A stretch of DNA of 5,225 nt from Nitrososphaerales archaeon TH703. GTDB taxonomy: Archaea; Thermoproteota; Nitrososphaeria; Nitrososphaerales; Nitrososphaeraceae. How positions within the stretch are numbered: position 1 is the stretch's first letter; each line of letters starts with the position of its first letter. The stretch is from positions 1 through 5,225 of the forward strand of contig JAATVL010000046.1 in NCBI GenBank assembly GCA_014523525.1. Direction: 5' to 3'. Below, piece by piece: positions 1-4,053 of this stretch. A model generated the notes under the pieces. The model made no database searches, was not told the DNA's origin, and was given only the letters and a program-made list of their open reading frames with translations. The translations under genes were made by a program, and so were the position numbers.

Positions 1-144
1 AGGAATAGAAATTGTTAATACTCTCTTTGGCTGAGCCAAAAATTGATGTAGACCTTTATCAAGTCCAATCATATTTGAAACTTCGTCAAGCTGAGTGAGT
101 GCCACTTCAAATGGATTGATTCCGCTATTTACAGAATTTGACAT
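1..144 (-). CDS. gdhA: Glutamate dehydrogenase (Glu/Leu/Phe/Val dehydrogenase family), N-terminal fragment
   Basis: This is a partial gene: 48 codons from an ATG at 144 run leftwards off the window edge without a stop. The peptide contains NPFEVALTQLDEV (residues 10-22), then IGLDKGLHQFL and PKRVLTISIP at the fragment end. This is the N-terminal signature of hexameric glutamate dehydrogenases, where an NPFE..L.QL helix precedes the 'P+R.L.VS(I/L)PVRMDDG' strand. The family interconverts glutamate and 2-oxoglutarate plus ammonium with NAD(P)H in the cytoplasm, linking nitrogen assimilation to central carbon. The dinucleotide-binding domain and catalytic lysines lie outside the window, so cofactor preference cannot be judged. 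A TATA-like box about 27 bp before the ATG suggests a leaderless transcript independent of tatA upstream. Another amino-acid dehydrogenase of the same family is possible but less likely. Confidence 0.85.
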   Translation of the reverse strand, partial: MSNSVNSGINPFEVALTQLDEVSNMIGLDKGLHQFLAQPKRVLTISIP

Positions 145-166
145 GACGTGAGTTGAAAAAATCAGA

Positions 167-174
167 TATTTAAA
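167..174 (-). promoter_or_regulatory. TATA-like box of the glutamate dehydrogenase gene
   Basis: Read on the minus strand the sequence is TTTAAATA, centred about 27 bp before the ATG at 144. In archaea the TATA box lies about 25-30 bp before the transcription start, so this placement predicts a start at or next to the ATG, that is, a leaderless mRNA. The box sits in the 71-bp gap after the tatA stop codon. A T6 run on the same strand (156-161) lies between box and gene and could also help end tatA transcription. Confidence 0.55.
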
Positions 175-215
175 TTTTGAAAGGGTAACTAAGTGATTTT
201 ACAAGATTCTCTAAG

Positions 216-542
216 TCATCTATTAATCCTATCGGAAATAAGAAGCCTTAATTCTTCGTCATTTTTATTGACATAGTCGATCCCTAATGATTCTGCTATC
301 ACTTCAAGCTTGTGACGTTCGTTATCTACAGCACCAGCTACACGCGGTCCAAGATAGTTGGAATCTTGATCAATTTTTTGTGTGAGCGTCGAATTACGCA
401 TCTTTTCAAATTCTCCCACCGCCTTTCCTATGGTTCTGGAAAATTCAGGTAATTTCTTGGATCCAAATAGAAGTATAATTACCAGTAGTCCGATCATTAA
501 CCATTCAGAACCACCGACATTCATCACGTAATTTTCAAGCAT
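216..542 (-). CDS. tatA: Sec-independent (twin-arginine) translocase subunit TatA
   Basis: This is a 108-aa TatA/TatB/Hcf106-family protein. A short external N-terminus (residues 1-12) with GGSEW leads into one membrane helix (about 14-26, WLMIGLLVIILLF). The FG hinge follows at 26-27, then the basic amphipathic helix KKLPEFSRTIGKAVGEFEK (29-47). This is the classic TatA arrangement. TatA oligomers form the passage for folded proteins carrying RR signal peptides, working with TatC, which is not in this window. After residue 50 the tail is polar, with a second predicted helical segment (about 76-107: AESLGI, then DEELRLLI). The start could be Met1 (542) or Met7 (524); Met1 is chosen because a TATA-like stretch lies about 30 bp before it. 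A TatB-like role cannot be excluded, but the short length and hinge fit TatA. It is transcribed towards gdhA, 71 bp from its start. Confidence 0.88.
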   Translation of the reverse strand: MLENYVMNVGGSEWLMIGLLVIILLFGSKKLPEFSRTIGKAVGEFEKMRNSTLTQKIDQDSNYLGPRVAGAVDNERHKLEVIAESLGIDYVNKNDEELRLLISDRINR

Positions 543-568
543 ATGAATATGTTAAATCCAACGGAATG

Positions 569-576
569 AAAAATAA
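569..576 (-). promoter_or_regulatory. Possible TATA-like box of tatA
   Basis: The minus strand reads TTATTTTT here, centred about 30 bp before the tatA ATG at 542. The spacing would give a start site within a few bases of the ATG. The composition is AT-rich but not a strong match, so this is a candidate based on position. Confidence 0.35.
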
Positions 577-650
577 GTCTTTGCTAAAAAAGTGAGTCTT
601 TCTGAAGGCATTGTCAGAGGCTTCACAAGTATTGCCGACCAAAACGGCTA

Positions 651-665
651 AGTATAACTTTATCA
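651..665 (+). promoter_or_regulatory. Possible promoter element of the Toprim gene
   Basis: The sequence agtataactttatca is the most TATA-like stretch in the divergent tatA/Toprim gap. Counting about 27 bp downstream gives a transcription start near 680-690 and a leader of roughly 25-35 nt before the ATG at 715. A weaker alternative is attaatctt near 683, which would allow a leaderless mRNA. No clear Shine-Dalgarno sequence precedes the ATG. Confidence 0.3.
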
Positions 666-714
666 TTTCAAGACAAAAATTCATTAATCTTTGGTACGTA
701 GGCTATGTCAATAA

Positions 715-1113
715 ATGACATACGACAGAAAAGAAATAGCTCTGAAAGTTCGAGAGTTTATTGAATCGTTAAACAATGAATGTAAAGCAGGGGCGATTGT
801 TATAGTAGAGGGTAGGAAAGATGAAATTGCCTTGAGAGAGATAGGGTTTAAGGGCGAAATTTTGGTTTATAATAATTTTAAAGGAATTATAAATTTTGTA
901 GACTATGTGTCTAGAAAGGGAAGAAAGGTCATACTCTTGCTGGATAGAGACAGAAAGGGTAGATCCCTTACCTCAAAAATCCTGAAAAAATTAGACATAT
1001 TGTGTCCACATGATAGTTTGAATTATAAAAAGAAGTTTGTAAAGATAACGCATGGTAAGATAATGTGTATTGAAAACCTTTCTAACTTTTGTTTACCGTT
1101 CGTAGAGAACTAG
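715..1113 (+). CDS. Small Toprim-domain protein (UPF0292 / small primase-like family)
   Basis: The product is 132 aa, essentially one Toprim domain. The first conserved strand and acidic residue are AIVIVEGRKDEIALREIGFKG (about 27-47, catalytic-type Glu32). The DxD motif is ILLLDRDRKGR (73-83, Asp77 and Asp79). These acidic residues coordinate Mg2+ in topoisomerases, DnaG primases, OLD nucleases and RNase M5. The stand-alone size, the VEG+KD motif and the DRDRKG motif match the archaeal UPF0292/COG1658-like small Toprim proteins, whose substrate is not firmly established; RNA or DNA processing is an inference. The C-terminus (KIMCIENLSNF, 115-125) resembles the conserved 'VE.L' end of that family. 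Four cysteines (23, 97, 118, 126) do not form an obvious zinc motif. An in-frame TAA immediately precedes the ATG at 715, so no longer start is possible. It is divergent from tatA and separated from sufS by a T-rich gap. Confidence 0.8.
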   Translation: MTYDRKEIALKVREFIESLNNECKAGAIVIVEGRKDEIALREIGFKGEILVYNNFKGIINFVDYVSRKGRKVILLLDRDRKGRSLTSKILKKLDILCPHDSLNYKKKFVKITHGKIMCIENLSNFCLPFVEN

Positions 1114-1122
1114 ACCTGTAAA

Positions 1123-1144
1123 TTTCTTTTTTGTCAGCATTTTT
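1123..1144 (+). terminator. Oligo-T transcription stop region after the Toprim gene
   Basis: Two T-tracts on the coding strand follow the Toprim stop codon: TTTCTTTTTT (1123-1132) and TTTTT (1140-1144). Archaeal RNA polymerase terminates at such T-runs without needing a hairpin. The tracts lie just before the sufS TATA box, so they would separate the two transcription units. Confidence 0.4.
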
Positions 1145-1152
1145 AATCTAAG

Positions 1153-1159
1153 TTTATAT
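1153..1159 (+). promoter_or_regulatory. TATA box of the sufSU operon
   Basis: The sequence TTTATAT is centred 29 bp before the ATG at 1185. This is a clear archaeal TATA box and predicts transcription beginning close to or at the start codon (leaderless mRNA). It also supports 1185 over other starts, because little or no 5' leader with a ribosome site would exist. Confidence 0.6.
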
Positions 1160-1184
1160 CTCTTATGACTTATTTTAAAATTTG

Positions 1185-2423
1185 ATGCAAAGGAGCATTG
1201 TAAATAGCTATGAGCTGAGGAATGATTTTCCAATTTTTAGGAAAAAAATTAACGGTAAGGATCTAGTGTATCTTGATAATGCTTCTACAACACAAAAGCC
1301 ATATACTGTGATTGAGTCAATTACTGATTTTTATTCAAATTATAATTCTAATATTCACAGAGCGGTTTATCAGCTTGCCGAAGAAGCGACGAAAATGTAT
1401 GAGCAAAGTCGGGAGAAAATTGCAAATTTCATAAATGCGCGTCCTGAAGAAATCATTTTTACTAGAAACACAACTGAATCAATAAATCTTATTGCGCATT
1501 CTTGGGCAAGGTTAAATCTTAAAAAAGACGATGGTGTAGCAATAACTGAAATAGAACATCATAGCAATATAGTACCCTGGCAGATACTATCTCAAGAAAT
1601 TGGAACACGATTAGAATATGTGGGAATAGATGAAAATGGATTTTTAGATCTTGAACATATGATTGAATTAATTTCATCAAAAAAAATAAAATTGGTCTCC
1701 TTAAGTCATATGTCAAACGTACTGGGAACTATTGTGCCAATTGAAAGGATCATAAGAATTGCTCATGCAAATGGCATACCGGTAATAGTAGATGGTGCGC
1801 AGTCAGTTCCGCATATGCCTGTAAACGTCAAAAATATGGATTGTGACTTTTTGGTCTTTTCTGCACACAAAATGCTAGGTCCCACCGGAGTGGGAGTATT
1901 GTACGCAAAAAAAGAATATCTAGACAAGATGAAACCATTTTTGGGCGGCGGTGACATGATTAAAGAGGTCTTTAAATTTCACACAAACTACAACGAAGTT
2001 CCGTACAAATTTGAAGCAGGTACTCCAAACATTGCGGATGTCGTGGGTTTTGGTGCAGCAATAGAATATTTAGAAAAAATTGGGATGGAAAATATTAGGA
2101 AACATGAAATTTATCTAACAGATTATGCTCTAGAATCGATGTTATCCCTCAAATATGTTACAATATATGGTCCAAGAGATCCAAAGGACAGAGGAGGAGT
2201 TATATCATTTAATATTGCGGATATACACCCTCATGACCTCGCAACTATAATGAATGATCATGGAATTGCGATAAGATCCGGTCATCATTGTGCCCAAGTA
2301 TTGATGCAAAGGCTTGACGTGCCGGCAACATCTAGGGCAAGCTTTTACATTTATAATACTAAAGAAGAAATAGATAAGTTCGTTAATGCTATTAAAGAAG
2401 CAGGGAGAATCTTTAAGATATGA
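1185..2423 (+). CDS. sufS: Cysteine desulfurase SufS (group II, PLP-dependent)
   Basis: This is a 412-aa fold-type I PLP enzyme that takes sulfur from L-cysteine as an enzyme persulfide, releasing alanine, for Fe-S cluster assembly. Residues counted from the ATG at 1185: YLDNASTTQKP (29-39); EHHSNIVPW with cofactor-stacking His125 (124-132); VDGAQS with Asp203 and Gln206, which hold the pyridine ring and phenolic oxygen; FSAHKMLGPTG with Schiff-base Lys229; RSGHHCAQ with nucleophilic Cys369; and SRASFYIYNT with substrate-binding Arg384. These match E. coli SufS H123, D200, Q203, K226, C364 and R379 with small offsets, and the RSGHHCAQ loop is SufS type rather than IscS. The length is normal for the family. 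A TTG directly precedes the ATG in frame, but ATG is the likelier start. The stop overlaps the sufU start (ATGA), so the two are co-translated; SufU is the expected sulfur acceptor. Confidence 0.97.
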   Translation: MQRSIVNSYELRNDFPIFRKKINGKDLVYLDNASTTQKPYTVIESITDFYSNYNSNIHRAVYQLAEEATKMYEQSREKIANFINARPEEIIFTRNTTESINLIAHSWARLNLKKDDGVAITEIEHHSNIVPWQILSQEIGTRLEYVGIDENGFLDLEHMIELISSKKIKLVSLSHMSNVLGTIVPIERIIRIAHANGIPVIVDGAQSVPHMPVNVKNMDCDFLVFSAHKMLGPTGVGVLYAKKEYLDKMKPFLGGGDMIKEVFKFHTNYNEVPYKFEAGTPNIADVVGFGAAIEYLEKIGMENIRKHEIYLTDYALESMLSLKYVTIYGPRDPKDRGGVISFNIADIHPHDLATIMNDHGIAIRSGHHCAQVLMQRLDVPATSRASFYIYNTKEEIDKFVNAIKEAGRIFKI

Positions 2424-2848
2424 GCGATGATATTTACAGGGAGATCATATTAGATCACTACAGGAATCCAAGAAATAAGGGCAAATTGGAAAATGCCGAT
2501 GTTACAGTTCATGACAGTAACCCTCTTTGCGGCGACGAAATAGATATCCACCTGAAGGTAGATGGCGGAGTAATCAGCGATGTAAAATTTGAAGGCAAAG
2601 GATGTGCAATCAGTCAAGCGAGTGCTTCTATGTTAACAGAATTGGTCATGGGCAAGGATTTGAAAATCGTCAAGGATTTGAAAAAAGAGGAAATTCTTGA
2701 AAATATAGGATTAACAAATCTAGGACCTGCTAGAATTAAGTGTGCACTTCTTTCACTAAAGGTACTAAAAGTAGGTATGGTGAAATATTATTCAGAAAAT
2801 GATCCCCAATCAGCAGAACAAATTAGTAGTGAATCTTCACTTTATTGA
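2420..2848 (+). CDS. sufU: Fe-S cluster assembly protein SufU (IscU/NifU N-terminal-like scaffold or sulfur acceptor)
   Basis: The product is 142 aa with the IscU fold. Conserved ligands are visible: Cys37 and Asp39 in NPLCGDEIDI, Cys62 in GKGCAISQASASM, and Cys108 in ARIKCALLSLKVL. These are the residues that bind Zn2+ or a nascent cluster and receive persulfide sulfur from SufS. The residue before the last cysteine is Lys107, as in SufU, where IscU has His. However, Cys62 and Cys108 are only 46 residues apart, like IscU (about 43) and unlike Bacillus SufU (about 62), so the SufU-specific insertion is absent. The C-terminal tail (about 123-142, YYSENDPQSAEQISSESSLY) is acidic and serine-rich and looks disordered. 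The ATG overlaps the sufS stop by 4 nt, indicating one operon and translational coupling. Whether it builds clusters or only relays sulfur to SufBCD, which would be encoded elsewhere, cannot be decided from sequence. Confidence 0.93.
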   Translation: MSDDIYREIILDHYRNPRNKGKLENADVTVHDSNPLCGDEIDIHLKVDGGVISDVKFEGKGCAISQASASMLTELVMGKDLKIVKDLKKEEILENIGLTNLGPARIKCALLSLKVLKVGMVKYYSENDPQSAEQISSESSLY

Positions 2849-2868
2849 TCACTATCTAACCAATGAAC

Positions 2869-2877
2869 GATATATTA
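2869..2877 (+). promoter_or_regulatory. Possible TATA-like box of the PAP2-family gene
   Basis: The sequence GATATATTA is the only good TATA-like stretch in the 89-bp gap after sufU. It predicts a transcription start near 2897-2900 and a leader of about 40 nt before the TTG start at 2938. A palindrome occupies the space between this box and the predicted start site, which is where archaeal repressors commonly bind. Confidence 0.35.
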
Positions 2878-2900
2878 CTTGATTATTGGCATAATCATGT
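2877..2900. promoter_or_regulatory. Near-perfect palindrome, candidate operator upstream of the PAP2-family gene
   Basis: The arms ACTTGATTAT (2877-2886) and ATAATCATGT (2891-2900) are inverted repeats matching at 9 of 10 positions around a TGGC spacer; the inner 7 bp (TGATTAT/ATAATCA) match perfectly. It starts at the end of a TATA-like box, so a dimeric regulator bound here could block transcription. The half-site TAATCATG occurs again at 2929-2936 inside a second perfect palindrome, AATCATGATT (2930-2939), which overlaps the TTG start codon. A hairpin in the RNA downstream of sufU is an alternative role. Confidence 0.4.
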
Positions 2901-2937
2901 CGCATATGCTGGTTTGAGAATTTTCTGGTAATCATGA

Positions 2938-3606
2938 TTGATATATATCCGATCATTTGAATTCGTAACGATTCTAGTTATATTTATACTATTTACGATA
3001 TTGATATATCTTGGATTCTTTACCTCAATAGACAATTCTGTCTTCAATACTTTTAACAGTTTTAGTCCTGGCCAATACTTGCTCTATTCTTTGGTGGTCA
3101 TTTCATCATTTGCAGAGGTAGTAAATCTGATTTTTATAGCTATAATTTTTACAGTTATTAGAAGAACAAGAAAAATGGGCATGATACTCATGATAACAAT
3201 AATGACACTAGCCATTCTAGTTTCTTATATGAAACCATTAGTTGCTCAGCCAAAACCACCGGAATCGCAAAAAATACCTGCCCTTCCACATGGTTTTCAG
3301 CTTGAGAGTGATAGTTTACTTACTGAAGCACGTAATTTCTCGTATCCTTCAAATCACACAGCAATGATAACTGCCTTCGCTTACATTGTGGGAACTATCT
3401 TACAACAAAAGACGAAAAAATATTCATATCTTCTTTGGGTACTGCCACCAATAGTCATGTTTTCAAATTTGATTCTAGGATTAAATTATGTGAGTGATTT
3501 AATTGGAGGTTTACTGATGGGGTTAGCTATTTCAATAGCAACGAGTAATATTTTGAAACTTCAAGTCCCCTTTGTGATGAACAGATTTAAAACTGCTCAT
3601 CAATAG
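2938..3606 (+). CDS. PAP2-superfamily integral membrane protein, probably catalytically degenerate
   Basis: This is a 222-aa membrane protein with about six hydrophobic helices (roughly 9-27, 48-74, 80-97, 141-156, 164-182, 186-206), the usual topology and size of PAP2 (type 2 phosphatidic acid phosphatase) proteins. The three catalytic motifs are recognisable by position but altered. Motif 1 K-x6-R-P is K99-x6-K106-P107. Motif 2 PSGH is P137-S-N-H140. Motif 3 S-R-x5-H-x3-D is S176-N-x5-N183-x3-D187. Asn183 replaces the histidine that forms the phospho-enzyme in known family members, so classical phosphatase activity is doubtful; a lipid-binding or structural role is an inference. The start is TTG 2938: an in-frame TGA lies at 2935-2937 and the next in-frame TTG (3001) would cut the first helix. 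It follows sufU by 89 bp with its own possible promoter and overlaps the convergent gene at its 3' end by 7 nt. Confidence 0.75.
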   Translation: MIYIRSFEFVTILVIFILFTILIYLGFFTSIDNSVFNTFNSFSPGQYLLYSLVVISSFAEVVNLIFIAIIFTVIRRTRKMGMILMITIMTLAILVSYMKPLVAQPKPPESQKIPALPHGFQLESDSLLTEARNFSYPSNHTAMITAFAYIVGTILQQKTKKYSYLLWVLPPIVMFSNLILGLNYVSDLIGGLLMGLAISIATSNILKLQVPFVMNRFKTAHQ

Positions 3607-3935
3607 TTTATTTCTAATTTTTCTGCCATTTTTGGATTCAATAACAACCAGCCATAATTATCGTTATCATGAATATATCTTAAATCTCTCAAATTGACGA
3701 TTAATTTATTTTTCTTTAAAGAGAGCATCAACTCACCGTATATTGCAGCTCCTAATCTCTTTATATCATGATCTGACTTCGAATGACGCGGTAATAATAT
3801 TCTCCAACTAAACTCTCCTGACTGGAACTTTTTGTAATGATAAATAAATTCATCGATCATTGGTTTAATTTCAGATACATCGCTTATTTTACAGGTTAGC
3901 CGTACCGGAAAATTTACAAGTTGTGATGAGTTCAT
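3600..3935 (-). CDS. Hypothetical protein, 111 aa, not recognised
   Basis: I do not recognise this protein. It begins with ATG at 3935 and is predicted soluble: no signal peptide or membrane helix is visible. It is rich in Lys, Asp and Leu, with one cysteine (Cys15) and two tryptophans (44, 95). The hydrophobic pattern suggests mixed alpha/beta: strands near 8-18, 42-49 and 76-81, and helices near 20-36 (EIKPMIDEFIYHYKKF), 57-74 and 101-107. A basic/acidic stretch, RHSKSDHDIKR (50-60), sits in the middle. The plausible composition, the TATA-like box about 29 bp before the ATG and the lack of a competing gene on the other strand support a real gene. Its last codons overlap the PAP2 gene end convergently by 7 nt, and it is divergent from topoisomerase IB across 118 bp. 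No function can be assigned. Confidence 0.65.
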   Translation of the reverse strand: MNSSQLVNFPVRLTCKISDVSEIKPMIDEFIYHYKKFQSGEFSWRILLPRHSKSDHDIKRLGAAIYGELMLSLKKNKLIVNLRDLRYIHDNDNYGWLLLNPKMAEKLEINY

Positions 3936-3949
3936 ATTATTATTATTAT
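3934..3949. repeat. Short ATT trinucleotide run at the 5' end of the hypothetical gene
   Basis: About five tandem ATT units (minus strand AAT/ATA) abut the start codon of the minus-strand gene, between its TATA-like box and its ATG. Such a run could vary in length between strains and alter promoter-to-start spacing, but in an AT-rich genome it may be incidental. Confidence 0.5.
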
Positions 3950-3959
3950 CATTTACTAG

Positions 3960-3968
3960 AATAAAAAA
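3960..3968 (-). promoter_or_regulatory. TATA-like box of the hypothetical minus-strand gene
   Basis: On the minus strand the sequence is TTTTTTATT, centred about 29 bp before the ATG at 3935. The spacing fits a leaderless or nearly leaderless transcript, as for other genes in this window. Confidence 0.4.
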
Positions 3969-4019
3969 GTCAATTGATGAGTAATCAAAACTTAATAAAA
4001 TTAATCCAATCGGATAAGG

Positions 4020-4027
4020 TTTAAGAA
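4020..4027 (+). promoter_or_regulatory. TATA-like box of the topoisomerase IB gene
   Basis: The sequence TTTAAGAA is centred about 30 bp before the TTG at 4054. The predicted transcription start falls at about 4049-4054, so the mRNA would be leaderless or have a leader of only a few bases. This supports TTG 4054 as the start codon. Confidence 0.45.
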
Positions 4028-4053
4028 TAGTTAATTAGACATTTTGGATGTAG

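Noticed and set aside
604..648. Possible small RNA hairpins in the tatA/Toprim gap (GAAG...CTTC and GCCG...CGGC)
   Set aside because: Stems are only 4 bp with long loops; no tRNA, C/D-box or riboswitch pattern could be recognised.
705..764. ATG frame starting just before the Toprim gene in a different frame
   Set aside because: It ends after 19 codons and overlaps the Toprim coding sequence; no support as a gene.
1519..1716. Open frame on the minus strand, 65 codons
   Set aside because: It lies wholly inside sufS, which has complete catalytic motifs on the other strand; the product is low-complexity, His/Phe/Leu-rich, as expected of antisense shadow frames.
1763..1957. Open frame on the minus strand, 64 codons
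   Set aside because: It is antisense to the PLP-lysine region of sufS; no recognisable domain or independent promoter.
2897..2917. Tiny ATG frame (6 codons) near the predicted PAP2 transcription start
   Set aside because: Too short to judge and not in frame with the PAP2 gene; best explained by chance.
3932..3952. Minus-strand ATG followed by an all-isoleucine run (6 codons, then TGA)
   Set aside because: It is simply the ATT/AAT repeat read in another frame next to the true start at 3935.
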